Shown here: positions 28,626 to 39,242 of the stretch, one piece after another
Numbering within the stretch: the first letter of the stretch is position 1
Layout: every line of letters starts with the position of its first letter
DNA from: Psychrosphaera sp. B3R10
GTDB taxonomy: Bacteria > Pseudomonadota > Gammaproteobacteria > Enterobacterales > Alteromonadaceae
Direction of reading: 5' to 3'
DNA length: 64,000 bases
NCBI RefSeq assembly: GCF_018861025.1
Contig: NZ_JAHKQH010000008.1
Location: 62,001 to 126,000, forward strand
Translations under genes and position numbers: made by a program
The notes under the pieces: generated by a model
The model's database searches: none
What the model saw: the letters and a program-made list of their open reading frames with translations, nothing else
Told to the model about the DNA's origin: nothing

Positions 28626-29384
28626 TTACAGGTGGAAAGACACACCTAAAAATACACCAGACATATCGATATCTGCTGTTAAGTCGTCTTCGTCGCCGTC
28701 AAAATCGCTTGGATCGATGTTTAACTGAAACGCACGGTAACCCGCTTCAATGTTAACATCTAATACTGGGATCATTGGAATGGTGTAACGTAGTACTACT
28801 TGGTAGTCCATGTGGTTTGTTTCGCCGATACCAATGTAATTACCTTCAGCCATTACTTCTAAACCAGTAAATGGTAACGAAGCGCCTACACGAGCAAATA
28901 ACATAGGAACAGGGTAATCGATTGTTGCACGGCCATCGTTAATATCGATTGCACCATCAAACATACGAATATTTAGACCGTAGTTGATAGTAACAAGTGG
29001 CAATGGTAAACCCCAATATGCCGTAATATCGGTATGAGTTAAGTCGACAACTGAGTCTAGTTCAACGTCACCTTGGTATGTTTCACCGCCGTAAGTGAAT
29101 GACTGAGTACTGCGGCCATTACCCGTTGTTTCTAGTTGTGTTTGTTTAACTTGAAGATTTGGAATAAGAGGAATTGGGTGCTCGAATGCGGCCCAAATAA
29201 CATTATTATTTGAATCTTCTAATTTTAAGTCATCTTGTAAGTCGATGTTGTAATCACCAGCAGATATTGTTCCTTCATAAGCTGTATTCCAGCTGTATGC
29301 GCCGGCCCAAAAATCAATAAGTGGTAACGCTGACACATTCGCCGATGCTAAAACTAATCCCAATGTCGCTATAGTCTTTTTCAT
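28626..29384 (-). CDS. Outer-membrane beta-barrel protein (TIGR04219-like)
   Basis: 252 residues with a signal peptide (MKKTIATLGLVLASANVSA) followed by LPLIDFWAGAYSWN, the typical mature start of a TIGR04219-type outer-membrane beta-barrel family found in gammaproteobacteria. Alternating polar/hydrophobic strands run to a C-terminal VFLGVSFHL. The function is unknown. The ribosome-binding site AGGAAG is well placed. It is monocistronic with its own terminator. Confidence 0.82.
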   Translation of the reverse strand: MKKTIATLGLVLASANVSALPLIDFWAGAYSWNTAYEGTISAGDYNIDLQDDLKLEDSNNNVIWAAFEHPIPLIPNLQVKQTQLETTGNGRSTQSFTYGGETYQGDVELDSVVDLTHTDITAYWGLPLPLVTINYGLNIRMFDGAIDINDGRATIDYPVPMLFARVGASLPFTGLEVMAEGNYIGIGETNHMDYQVVLRYTIPMIPVLDVNIEAGYRAFQLNIDPSDFDGDEDDLTADIDMSGVFLGVSFHL

Positions 29385-29666
29385 GTTTTCTTCCTAAATA
29401 ACTACTAAGTTGTTGTTATCGCTAATTTCAAAGCTTAATTGATCTAATGTCAAACCATTTGAAGGTAAATCAGCAATTAATGTGCATTTTTCTTTTGTAA
29501 CTATAGTCATTTTGCCAGAATTTGGTTGTTGTTAGTCATTTATTTACAATTCTCCCTAATTTTATTAATCATGCGGTATAAAGAAATGGCATTTATTTCT
29601 TCAATTAGCTATGTTACTTAATACGAGGGAGCTTAATAGTTGAGCCGTCAATTTTAGGGTTATGGA

Positions 29667-30041
29667 ATGAAAAAGATCAAAATTCTTTTGGTTGACGATG
29701 AAGAATTTAATTTTGAAATGTTGGCACTGTCTTTGGGAGAGCGATTTGAATTGTGCTATGTCAGTTCGGGTCAAAAAGCACTTCAAAAAACGATAGTAAA
29801 TAAACCGGACATTTTATTATTGGACGTATGTATGCCAGGAATTGATGGCTATGATACATGTCGGTTGTTGAAAAATACACCTGAAACATCTCAGATCCCC
29901 GTTATAATGTTATCGGGATTAGAGGCAGAAACAGATAAAAAAGAAGGGTTTGCAGCAGGTTGTGATGACTACGTGACTAAACCTTTTGATATGACAGAAT
30001 TAATTGAAAAAATAGAACGATATACAGTTAAGAAAAAGTAA
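29667..30041 (+). CDS. Single-domain response regulator
   Basis: 124 residues consisting only of a CheY-like receiver. The acidic pair is in LLVDDEEFNFEML, the phospho-acceptor is D53 in LLLDVCMPGIDGYD, and the conserved Lys is in DYVTKPFD. There is no output domain, so it acts through a partner. It is followed 15 bases later by a PilZ-domain gene and the two are surely co-transcribed, which suggests linked phosphorelay and cyclic-di-GMP signalling. No kinase gene is nearby. Confidence 0.93.
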   Translation: MKKIKILLVDDEEFNFEMLALSLGERFELCYVSSGQKALQKTIVNKPDILLLDVCMPGIDGYDTCRLLKNTPETSQIPVIMLSGLEAETDKKEGFAAGCDDYVTKPFDMTELIEKIERYTVKKK

Positions 30042-30056
30042 AAAAAGGTAATTGGC

Positions 30057-30356
30057 GTGATTAAATATAACGACCACCGTAATTTTTTTAGAATGTTAGT
30101 TAATACCAATATCGAGCTTGAAATTGCAGATGCTGATGCAGGCAGAAAATTAAATGCCGTTTGTCGGGATTTAAGTGCAACGGGGCTTGCGGTTGAAACT
30201 GATGAATACATTGAAGTCGGCACCGCATTGACATGCAGAGTGGAGGGCACTAGCCCAGAATTACCAGCGCTTCATGCATCAGCCACAGTTGTACGCTGCA
30301 CAAAAGAAGACAGTGGTAACTATACTATCGGAGTTGAAATACTAGAACAGATGTAA
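30057..30356 (+). CDS. PilZ-domain protein
   Basis: 99 residues forming one PilZ domain. The c-di-GMP binding signature is complete: R-x-x-x-R in HRNFFRM at the N-terminus and D-x-S-x-x-G in CRDLSATGLAVET. It should therefore bind cyclic-di-GMP and pass the signal to an unknown target (motility, surface polysaccharide). The start is GTG with AAGG upstream. It is in an operon with the response regulator and convergent with cspD. Confidence 0.9.
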   Translation: MIKYNDHRNFFRMLVNTNIELEIADADAGRKLNAVCRDLSATGLAVETDEYIEVGTALTCRVEGTSPELPALHASATVVRCTKEDSGNYTIGVEILEQM

Positions 30357-30406
30357 AAAGTTCAGTAGCTCAACTCAAATCGATAATATAAATAAAGTGC
30401 TACTTT

Positions 30407-30616
30407 TTATTTTTCGCCGATTTTAATATTGATGGCGTGTAGACCCTTAGGGCCTTGACTTAAGTCGAATTCGACATCTTGTCCTGCCTTAAGTGTTTTA
30501 TATCCATCCATAGTTATTGTAGAGAAATGCGCAAATATATCTTCTTCTTTGCCTTCCTCACGAATAAAACCAAAACCTTTAGCATTGTTAAACCACTTAA
30601 CTTTACCTTGAGCCAT
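30407..30616 (-). CDS. cspD: Cold-shock-domain protein CspD-like
   Basis: 69 residues with the nucleic-acid-binding motifs KGFGFI (RNP1) and DIFAHFS (RNP2). The position divergent from clpS-clpA is the E. coli cspD position, where CspD is a stationary-phase inhibitor of replication. The frame extends 7 codons upstream to a GTG, but ATG at 30616 has AAGGAA upstream and gives the usual length. A direct transcriptional relation to clpS is not proven. Confidence 0.88.
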   Translation of the reverse strand: MAQGKVKWFNNAKGFGFIREEGKEEDIFAHFSTITMDGYKTLKAGQDVEFDLSQGPKGLHAINIKIGEK

Positions 30617-30775
30617 ACCGCTACTTCCTTTAGTCACTTGAAAACTGATGTAATGTGCTTAAATATACACCGAACAATAAAATAATGTAGATAAATTGGT
30701 CAATTAGTCAAGTTTTTACAACTACGAATTGTTAAATAACAAAATTCTTTTTATAAATAGTAATGGGAAATACCA

Positions 30776-30817
30776 ATGAAACAGCAAGAATGGTTAGGCT
30801 ATGCCAAAAATAACTGA
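30776..30817 (+). other. Short reading frame overlapping the clpS start
   Basis: ATG at 30776 opens a 13-codon frame ([13 protein letters not shown] then TGA) that overlaps the first codons of clpS in another frame. It has a better Shine-Dalgarno (GGGA, 7 bases upstream) than the clpS ATG. Its sequence resembles the N-terminus of E. coli ClpS (MGKTNDWLDFDQ). It could be a coupling leader or the true clpS start joined by a shift at the A-run at 30805-30809. Confidence 0.4.
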
Positions 30818-31121
30818 AAATGATCACGGAACAAGTTTAGTAAACGAGACATCTAAGGCTAAACTAAAAAGACCACCAATGTATAAAGTGGTATTGAATA
30901 ACGATGATTACACCCCCATGGACTTTGTAGTAGAGGTGTTACTTAAATTTTTCGGTATGGATTTAGAAAAAGCAAATCATATTATGTTTAGGATTCATCG
31001 CGAAGGTAAAGCCATAGTTGGCACTTATTCTGCAGAAATAGCAGAGACAAAAGTGGCCCAGGTTAATCAATATGCAAGAGTTAATGAACATCCATTACTT
31101 TGCACAATGGAACAAGAATAG
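30801..31121 (+). CDS. clpS: ATP-dependent Clp protease adaptor ClpS
   Basis: 106 residues. This adaptor binds destabilising N-terminal residues (Leu, Phe, Tyr, Trp) and hands the substrate to ClpA. The conserved core is present: [23 protein letters not shown] with the N-D-D-Y-T-P-M signature of the N-degron pocket, then [21 protein letters not shown]. The N-terminal tail is the part that enters the ClpA pore. The annotated ATG has a poor ribosome-binding site and overlaps another short frame. It is followed by clpA 37 bases downstream. Confidence 0.95.
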   Translation: MPKITENDHGTSLVNETSKAKLKRPPMYKVVLNNDDYTPMDFVVEVLLKFFGMDLEKANHIMFRIHREGKAIVGTYSAEIAETKVAQVNQYARVNEHPLLCTMEQE

Positions 31122-31158
31122 GGACATTGCATGATAAAAATAGTGAGAGAAGGTGTAT

Positions 31159-33417
31159 ATGTTAAATAAAGCATTAGAAGTCACACTTAACGAAGCATTT
31201 CGTTATGCAAAATCTCATCGTCATGAATTTATGACTGTTGAACACTTACTAATGGCGTTGCTAGACAACAAAGACGCCAAACAAGCTTTGGAGGCGTGTT
31301 CAGCAAACTTTGATAAAATTAAGCTCGAGCTTAGCGAATTTATTGCTCAGACAACGCCATATTTACCCGTTGACGTTGATGAGTCCGAACAAGACACCCA
31401 ACCTACATTAGGTTTTCAACGTGTTTTGCAACGTGCCGTTTTCCATGTTCAGTCCTCAGGCCAGCAAGAAGTTACTGGGGCGAATGTATTGGTCGCAATA
31501 TTTAGCGAACAAGAGTCACACGCAGTTTATGTATTAAAAAGCTTTGATATCCACAGACTCGACGTGGTGAACTTCATCTCCCATGGCGCAGATAAGGATG
31601 AAGATGCCTCTTCATTGAACAATGAAGAACCAGAACAAAGCGAAACTGAAACTGAAAGTCAATTAGGGAACTTGTGTTCCAACTTAAACGAAGTGGCAAA
31701 AAATGGCGGAATTGACCCCATTATTGGCCGCGACGCGGAACTTGAGCGTTGTGTTCAAATATTATGTCGACGTAAAAAGAACAATCCACTGCTCATTGGT
31801 GAAGCGGGAGTCGGGAAAACGGCAATCGCAGAAGGGCTTGCCTATCGTATCGTTAACAATGATGTGCCAGAAGTAATAGCTAACGCGACGGTTTACTCAC
31901 TTGATATGGGCAGTTTGTTAGCTGGCACTAAATATCGAGGTGATTTTGAAAAACGCTTAAAGTCGCTCTTAAAACAGCTACAGGAGAAAGAAGATACTAT
32001 CCTGTTCATAGATGAGATCCATACTATTATTGGTGCAGGGGCAGCCTCAGGCGGCGTAATGGATGCTTCTAACCTGTTAAAACCTTTGTTGTCTGCGGGC
32101 AAGCTAAGATGTATTGGATCTACAACTTATACTGAATTCCGCAATATTTTTGAAAAAGACAAAGCCTTGGTTCGTCGTTTTCAGAAAATTGATGTGGTAG
32201 AACCTAGTGTTGAAGACACCACCAAAATATTGATCGGCTTAAAAGATAAATACGAACAGCATCACGGTGTGAAATATACCCATGCGGCATTACGCGCAGC
32301 CGCAGAGCTTTCTGATAAATACATTAACGAACGTCACTTACCTGATAAAGCGATCGATGTTATTGATGAAGCCGGTGCTAATCAAAAAGTATTGCCTAAA
32401 TCAAAACGTAAAAAACAAATCAATGTCGCGACGATTGAGCAGATCATTGCAAAAATTGCACGTATTCCAGAAAAATCAGTATCGCAAACCGACAAAGACG
32501 TTTTAAAAAATGTTGACCGTAACCTAAAACTATCGGTATTTGGTCAAGAAGAAGCGATCGATGCGTTAACCTCAGCCATACGTTTATCACGTTCTGGTCT
32601 TGGTAATGAAAGTAAGCCTGTCGGTAGTTTCTTATTTGCAGGTCCGACGGGGGTTGGTAAAACAGAAGTCACTAAGCAACTCGCTAAAGTACTTGGAATT
32701 GAATTAGTTCGCTTTGATATGTCTGAGTATATGGAACCCCATGCGGTGAGCCGTTTAATTGGTGCACCTCCAGGTTACGTAGGTTATGACCAAGGTGGGT
32801 TACTAACAGACTCTGTTTTAAAACATCCACATTGTGTTGTTTTATTAGATGAAATTGAGAAAGCCCACCCTGATGTCTTTAATTTGTTATTACAAGTTAT
32901 GGATCACGGTACATTAACGGATAATAATGGCCGTAAAGCCGATTTCAGAAACGTCATTGTTGTGATGACAACAAATGCAGGTGTTGGCCAAACGACACGA
33001 AAATCCATTGGTTTTGCTCATCAAGACAACAGCACTGACGCGATGGTAGAAATAAATCGGACGTTCACGCCTGAATTTAGAAACCGGTTGGACAACATCG
33101 TTTGGTTTAACCATTTAGATGAGAAGATTATTTTACAAGTTGTTGATAAGTTTATTGTTGAGCTGCAAACACAGTTAGATAAAAAACGAGTTGAGCTTGA
33201 GATTTCATCTAGCGCTGTTAAATGGTTGGCAAAGCATGGTTACGACAAATCAATGGGCGCGCGACCAATGGCGCGACTAATTCAAGATAAACTGCGAAAA
33301 CCGTTAGCAAATGAAGTTTTGTTTGGAAAGCTAGCTGACGGCGGCAAAGTGGTGATCGAAACGAAGAAAGATGAATTAAAATTTACTTATTCGTCGACTG
33401 AAGCCGTTAATGCTTAA
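31159..33417 (+). CDS. clpA: ATP-dependent Clp protease ATPase subunit ClpA
   Basis: This AAA+ unfoldase feeds substrates to ClpP. At 752 aa it matches E. coli ClpA (758). The N-domain is LNKALEVTLNEAF ... HRHEFMTVEHLLMALL. The first AAA module has GEAGVGKTAIAEG near residue 213 and LFIDEIHTI; the second has GPTGVGKTE near 494 and VLLDEIEKAH. The ClpP-docking tripeptide is IGF near residue 617. ATG at 31159 has GAGAAGG at ideal spacing; the in-frame GTG two codons earlier is not needed. It forms an operon with clpS. clpP is not in the window. Confidence 0.97.
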   Translation: MLNKALEVTLNEAFRYAKSHRHEFMTVEHLLMALLDNKDAKQALEACSANFDKIKLELSEFIAQTTPYLPVDVDESEQDTQPTLGFQRVLQRAVFHVQSSGQQEVTGANVLVAIFSEQESHAVYVLKSFDIHRLDVVNFISHGADKDEDASSLNNEEPEQSETETESQLGNLCSNLNEVAKNGGIDPIIGRDAELERCVQILCRRKKNNPLLIGEAGVGKTAIAEGLAYRIVNNDVPEVIANATVYSLDMGSLLAGTKYRGDFEKRLKSLLKQLQEKEDTILFIDEIHTIIGAGAASGGVMDASNLLKPLLSAGKLRCIGSTTYTEFRNIFEKDKALVRRFQKIDVVEPSVEDTTKILIGLKDKYEQHHGVKYTHAALRAAAELSDKYINERHLPDKAIDVIDEAGANQKVLPKSKRKKQINVATIEQIIAKIARIPEKSVSQTDKDVLKNVDRNLKLSVFGQEEAIDALTSAIRLSRSGLGNESKPVGSFLFAGPTGVGKTEVTKQLAKVLGIELVRFDMSEYMEPHAVSRLIGAPPGYVGYDQGGLLTDSVLKHPHCVVLLDEIEKAHPDVFNLLLQVMDHGTLTDNNGRKADFRNVIVVMTTNAGVGQTTRKSIGFAHQDNSTDAMVEINRTFTPEFRNRLDNIVWFNHLDEKIILQVVDKFIVELQTQLDKKRVELEISSSAVKWLAKHGYDKSMGARPMARLIQDKLRKPLANEVLFGKLADGGKVVIETKKDELKFTYSSTEAVNA

Positions 33418-33432
33418 TGTGTTAGTTAGGAA

Positions 33433-33495
33433 TGCTCAGCTGTTGAGCTAAACAGCTGAGCATAAAAAAACCGAGATAAAAATCTCGGTTTTTTT
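33433..33495. terminator. Double hairpin between convergent clpA and infA
   Basis: The first hairpin is a perfect 12-bp stem, TGCTCAGCTGTT / AACAGCTGAGCA (33433-33462), without a T-run. The second is a bidirectional terminator with CCGAGAT / ATCTCGG, flanked by seven As and seven Ts (33464-33495). Confidence 0.88.
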
Positions 33496-33521
33496 ATGCA
33501 AACTTGTTGCCTGATATATTA

Positions 33522-33764
<243 letters not shown>

Positions 33765-33946
33765 TTAGTGCGTAAAAAAATAAGCGCAGATTTTGCCCAA
33801 AAACTAGCGATATGTAAAGGTTATACTCAAAAAACTTTACATATAAAGCTAAATTAGGCAATAAATTTAACTGATGTGCCACTTTGGTGCGGATATTCTC
33901 GTTTATTGGTGTTTATTATAGCGGCTCGGCAATTAATCACACTGGC

Positions 33947-34654
33947 TTATTTGATAATATGGGGAATTTGTAGCCATCGACCATTTTGATTAATTTGGTA
34001 TGGTCGGTAATTAACTTTGTAATTCATTTTTTGACATGAGCGTATGTAGTATCCAAGGTATAACCAAGGTTTCTCTAGTTTTTCGGTCAAATTAATTTGT
34101 TGCAAGATCATCAAAGTGCCAATAGAGAAATTTGCATATTCAGGATCGTAGAAGGTATAAACGGCGGACAAACTATCTGAGGTCACATCGCATATCGCGA
34201 CAGCAATAAGCTTGTCTTTATCATATAGCTCAATAAATAACTGCTCTAACCAATCACATTGAGAGAAGCTGGTGAGTTGAGAATAATTCGCTGGATACAT
34301 TACACCTCCCAAATGCTTTTCATTAACATAGCGTTCAAAAAGAGGGTAATACTCAGGTTGTTCAGATTTTTGTATTTTAACCGAAAATCCCTGAGCCTTT
34401 TTTAAAACTCGTTTTTGCGAACGGCTAATTTGAAATTGTGAAACGGGCAGGCGTATAGATTGACACGCCTGACAATCTTCACAATGGGGGCGGTAGACAT
34501 AATCTTCAGAACGCCGAAAACCTTGAGCTTGCAACTTTGAGTAAAGCGCTTCACTCAGCGGCTCTTGGTCTAGATAGACAAGGAGTTGCTCTTCTCTATC
34601 ACTCAAATATCCGCATTGAAATGGCGCAGACAAACCAAACTTCACTGTTGGCAT
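33947..34654 (-). CDS. bpt: Aspartate/glutamate leucyltransferase
   Basis: 235 residues of the arginyl/leucyl-transferase family. The Cys-rich N-terminal motif is complete (FQCGYL and RPHCEDCQACQSIRLPV), as is the YYIRSCQKMNYKVNYRP C-terminal segment. Bacterial Bpt adds leucine to proteins that begin with Asp or Glu, making them ClpS-ClpAP substrates. It starts 1 base after the aat stop, and clpS and clpA lie less than 4 kb away. The N-degron pathway is therefore nearly complete in one locus. Confidence 0.93.
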   Translation of the reverse strand: MPTVKFGLSAPFQCGYLSDREEQLLVYLDQEPLSEALYSKLQAQGFRRSEDYVYRPHCEDCQACQSIRLPVSQFQISRSQKRVLKKAQGFSVKIQKSEQPEYYPLFERYVNEKHLGGVMYPANYSQLTSFSQCDWLEQLFIELYDKDKLIAVAICDVTSDSLSAVYTFYDPEYANFSIGTLMILQQINLTEKLEKPWLYLGYYIRSCQKMNYKVNYRPYQINQNGRWLQIPHIIK

Positions 34655-34655
34655 T

Positions 34656-35390
34656 TTAGATTAACTCTGTTCTCCAATCTATCGCTCTTGGCTTAAAAAC
34701 AGATTGGCATATTGTTTCATTTTTGCAAAGTGCCAACTTGCCTAAAAAAAGTGACCTTGATACTAAAAAGGCCCCCATTTGAGACAGATACGGATTGGGT
34801 AATTGACAATCGATAAAGGCATGTTTTTCGTTTCTAAGCAGTTTACCCAACACAATTAGGGCAAGTTTTGATGCGTTTGGTTGTGCGGAAAACATCGATT
34901 CACCGCAAAAACAGGAGCCAACGTTGATCCCATATAAACCACCGACCAAAACCTTTTTGTCATTTTGCCATTGCCAAATTTCAATTGAATGGGCTCTACC
35001 TTGCTGATGTAAAACATTATATGCCTTAATCATTTTAGGCAATATCCAAGTTCCATCGCCATTGGATCTAGGTTTCGCACAGGCCGTGATCACGGACTCA
35101 AATTGGTTATTTATCGTTACGTGGTAATCGCATTTACGTAGAAACTTTTTTAATGATTTATTGATGTTAATCGCGTCAACATTAATGATGTTGCGTGGAT
35201 CTGGACTCCACCACATCACAGGCTCACCGTCATTAAACCAAGGAAAGATGCCTTGTTGATAACCGCTGTAGATACGGTCAGGTTGTAAATCACCGCCAAT
35301 CGCCAATAATCCCGGAGGATCAGTCATCGCTTGGTTGGGATCAGGAAACCAACTTGTTTCATCCGTAAGATAATGAATAGTTTGCGTCAC
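34656..35390 (-). CDS. aat: Leucyl/phenylalanyl-tRNA--protein transferase
   Basis: 244 residues. It transfers Leu or Phe from tRNA to proteins with N-terminal Arg or Lys, creating ClpS ligands. The signature regions GLLAIGGDLQPDRIYSGYQQGIFPWF, VMWWSPDPR and GGLYGINVGSCFCGESMFS are visible. It lies 36 bases downstream of trxB and 1 base upstream of bpt, so trxB-aat-bpt is probably one transcript. Confidence 0.97.
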   Translation of the reverse strand: MTQTIHYLTDETSWFPDPNQAMTDPPGLLAIGGDLQPDRIYSGYQQGIFPWFNDGEPVMWWSPDPRNIINVDAININKSLKKFLRKCDYHVTINNQFESVITACAKPRSNGDGTWILPKMIKAYNVLHQQGRAHSIEIWQWQNDKKVLVGGLYGINVGSCFCGESMFSAQPNASKLALIVLGKLLRNEKHAFIDCQLPNPYLSQMGAFLVSRSLFLGKLALCKNETICQSVFKPRAIDWRTELI

Positions 35391-35426
35391 AACAAGGCCA
35401 GAAGGGGCTACAAGCCCCTTAATTGA

Positions 35427-36443
<1,017 letters not shown>

Positions 36444-36577
36444 TTAGAATCTAATGTTCTAAATTTTTGTCAAATTTCCACTATTGTTAAGGTGTCGAAA
36501 GATAAATTTTATTAAATTTGCGTTTTATTGATAGCTGACGTAATTTTAGTGGTCAATAAATGAGCAGTTGAAGTTAT

Positions 36578-37318
36578 ATGTTGAAAATACTATTGGCGTT
36601 TCTCGCATTGACGCTACCATTTCAATGTGACAGCAGAAATTTTGTAATTGGCGTTGAAGATATTGCTTATTACCCTTTGTTTGACTTCCAGAAGGACGGA
36701 GATTCTTATACTAAGGCGTTATTCACTGAGTTTGGCAAACAGTCTGGCCATACATTTACTTATTTACCATTGCCGATTAAACGGTTTAACAAATGGTTAA
36801 TCGAAGATAATATTGACTTTAAGTACCCAGATAATGAGCGATGGAACCCAAGTGGAAAGCAAGTTGATTCATTTATTTATAGTGATTCGACGATCAGGCT
36901 AGTTGCAGGTACGTTAACTGCAGTTGACCGCAATTTAACAGAAAAAGACTTTAAAGTATTAGGTACGTTATTAGGGTTTTATCCTACACAGTGGATTGAA
37001 CAAATCAAATCTAAGCAAGTACAGCTTTACGAAAATAGCTCGACACTGATGCTATTACAGCAAGTTTTGAGAGGGCAGGTCGATGGCATTGATTTAGAGC
37101 CAAGTGTTGTCCAATACCACCTTAAAAAACTCGGAAAACCTGGTGCGTTAGTGGTCAATAAAAACTTAACGTATGAAGTATATGACTTTTATCTTTCAAC
37201 GATAAAACATCAAGATATCATAATTGAATTTAACCAATTTTTAAAAGACAACCAACCCTTGTTAGCCGAGTTACGGCGTAAATTCGAAATCGTTGATCAC
37301 CGACCTTATTTGAAATAA
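36578..37318 (+). CDS. Orphan periplasmic solute-binding-like protein
   Basis: 246 residues with a short signal peptide (MLKILLAFLALTLPFQC) and a body like family-3 amino-acid-binding proteins: an N-terminal FVIGVEDIAYYPLFDF strand and a LRGQVDGIDLEPSVVQYHL segment typical of the second lobe. No permease or ATPase gene is adjacent, so it is either an orphan receptor or a solute sensor. The cysteine at the end of the signal could make it a lipoprotein, but the lipobox is poor. It has its own promoter space opposite trxB. Confidence 0.65.
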   Translation: MLKILLAFLALTLPFQCDSRNFVIGVEDIAYYPLFDFQKDGDSYTKALFTEFGKQSGHTFTYLPLPIKRFNKWLIEDNIDFKYPDNERWNPSGKQVDSFIYSDSTIRLVAGTLTAVDRNLTEKDFKVLGTLLGFYPTQWIEQIKSKQVQLYENSSTLMLLQQVLRGQVDGIDLEPSVVQYHLKKLGKPGALVVNKNLTYEVYDFYLSTIKHQDIIIEFNQFLKDNQPLLAELRRKFEIVDHRPYLK

Positions 37319-37378
37319 AGCGATATAAAAGCAATAGCCCTAATTAGCCATAAGGCTGCTTGACAATATTCAGCTTGT

Positions 37379-38338
37379 TTAGTCGATACTCAGCAATCGC
37401 TCTGCCGTATACTCATTAGTAATTAGGGCATTTACTAACTTAGAGCGTAATGCGCCTAAAATGGAATACACTTTATCTTCGCCTGAAGCAATAGCACATA
37501 CATATTTGTCGGAATTGACCGTAAGTGGTGTACTTGCGACTCGGTCATTAACCGCGCAGTCAATTAAGTTTCCTTTTACATCGAACACCCAACTGATTAT
37601 TTCGCCAACGGCACCTTTATCTTGTAACTCGGCTAATTCTTCCTCGGCAACAAATCCATCTAGATGAAGTGGTGAATTTATACCTAAGTTACCAACACCA
37701 ACAAAAGTTACATCTGCTTGAGCGGCTAATTTTAGATTATTGGCGATATAACTTTGGGCGTGTAATTGTGCTTTTTCTTCCTTGCTGTTCGGTAAGACAG
37801 GGAGGGGCATTGGGTAATGTTTAGCATTTATGTGTTCCGCCATTCTCATAACGACGTCATAAGAAGACGCTGAGCCGTCGGAGGCCATGTTACCTAAAAG
37901 GGCTACAATTTGATGTTGTTCGCAATTTAACAACGCTAATTCTTCGACACACGCCCGTAAAACTCTGCCGGTTCCCATCGCGATCACTTTTGGTTCGGGC
38001 GATTTTAAGTGCATTTCAATTTCGCTTGCACCTGCTTGCGCTAACCCCAATGTAGAGGTGGTATCACCTTCATCACTAGGCACAACGGTACAGGACTTCA
38101 AACCAAATCTATTTTGTAATTTAACTTTAAGATCCATGCATTTAGCTATTGGATGTTCTAGTCTAACTTTTATTAACCCTTCACTGACGGCTAAAGCAAC
38201 CATACGTTGTGCAGACTGACGAGAGATGTTGAGTTTTTTCGCTATTTCTTCCTGCGTTTTTCCCGCAACGTAATATAACCATCCTGCACGGGCGGCATCG
38301 TCTAGTTTTCTTATTTCTGAATTAGTTCGCTTAACCAC
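37379..38338 (-). CDS. SorC-family sugar-binding transcriptional regulator
   Basis: 319 residues. An N-terminal helix-turn-helix (KTQEEIAKKLNISRQSAQRMVALAVSEGL, residues about 28-56) is followed by the SorC/DeoR-type effector domain, which binds a phosphorylated sugar (GVGNLGINSPLH, GEIISWVFDVKGN and the C-terminal VNALITNEYTAERLL). It starts 9 bases after the HAD gene and lies between the two polyol loci. It is the best candidate to bind the paired boxes at 28190-28223 and 44445-44478. Whether it activates or represses is not known. Confidence 0.9.
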   Translation of the reverse strand: MVKRTNSEIRKLDDAARAGWLYYVAGKTQEEIAKKLNISRQSAQRMVALAVSEGLIKVRLEHPIAKCMDLKVKLQNRFGLKSCTVVPSDEGDTTSTLGLAQAGASEIEMHLKSPEPKVIAMGTGRVLRACVEELALLNCEQHQIVALLGNMASDGSASSYDVVMRMAEHINAKHYPMPLPVLPNSKEEKAQLHAQSYIANNLKLAAQADVTFVGVGNLGINSPLHLDGFVAEEELAELQDKGAVGEIISWVFDVKGNLIDCAVNDRVASTPLTVNSDKYVCAIASGEDKVYSILGALRSKLVNALITNEYTAERLLSID

Positions 38339-38347
38339 GATTTACCT

Positions 38348-39052
38348 CTAAACTTTTAATGATGTACTGAGCGAAGGTACTTTTTCAAATAACTGCTTCC
38401 AATGGGATATTGTACTAATACCTTTGTAGGTTTGAGTAGCGTTATCTCTATTTTTAAGGTGTCCTGCGCCAACATAACGTAGAACATGCATTTTTGCTGC
38501 TAATGCGCCCCGTAACCCAGCTACTGAGTCTTCAATTACCAAACAATTTTCCGGTAAAACACCCATTTTGTTTGCTGCGTGCAAAAACAGATCTGGGGCT
38601 GGTTTACCATTTTCAACCTCTGAAGCGGTGAATACCCGTTCAACAAAGTAAGACGCTAAGTTAGTTATACGAAGGGCATTTGATACTTTTTCTGGACTGC
38701 TACTGGTCGCTACACAGGTCTTAATATTGAGCTGAGATAACATCCATTCCAATTGTTCTGTTTGATTTAATTCAGTTTCAAAAACGTCTATTAACGCTTT
38801 ACGATATTTGTGTCTGAATTCCGTTGTCAGAATTACATCAAAGTCAGTCAACACCTTTGCTGTTACGTGCTCAAAATTAAACCCCAAAAAATGTTTGTGG
38901 AAATAATCCTCAGACACATCGACGCCTAATTCTTTTAGTAACCCAAGTAGGACTCGTTGGCTCAGTATTTCACTATCGATTAACACACCGTCACAATCAA
39001 AAATAATTAATTCAATCGAATTAAGGTCGGTGTTAATTAAGGTGTTTAGCAT
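38348..39052 (-). CDS. HAD-superfamily phosphatase/phosphomutase (CbbY-like)
   Basis: 234 residues with all HAD motifs: LIIFDCDGVLIDSE (I, nucleophile Asp), CVATSSSPEK (II), the Lys in ENGKPAPDLFL (III) and LVIEDSVAGLRGA (IV). The type resembles CbbY/beta-phosphoglucomutase and sugar-phosphate phosphatases. It is co-transcribed with the SorC regulator next to the sorbitol/mannitol ABC genes. A role in removing toxic polyol or sugar phosphates is plausible but inferred. Confidence 0.88.
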   Translation of the reverse strand: MLNTLINTDLNSIELIIFDCDGVLIDSEILSQRVLLGLLKELGVDVSEDYFHKHFLGFNFEHVTAKVLTDFDVILTTEFRHKYRKALIDVFETELNQTEQLEWMLSQLNIKTCVATSSSPEKVSNALRITNLASYFVERVFTASEVENGKPAPDLFLHAANKMGVLPENCLVIEDSVAGLRGALAAKMHVLRYVGAGHLKNRDNATQTYKGISTISHWKQLFEKVPSLSTSLKV

Positions 39053-39242
39053 TACTGAATTCCTATAGATCTCGCAAAGTGAACTAACACTTAGCGTAGT
39101 TGTTATATTTTTAAAATATATTCAACCACATAGCTGTTAACTTAGCTAATGTATGATTTGTCAATTTAATCAAAAGTTACCTTTAACTAAATTCCATGGC
39201 ATTAAACTATTGTTTATTCTAATAGCATATCAAACATTAGCT

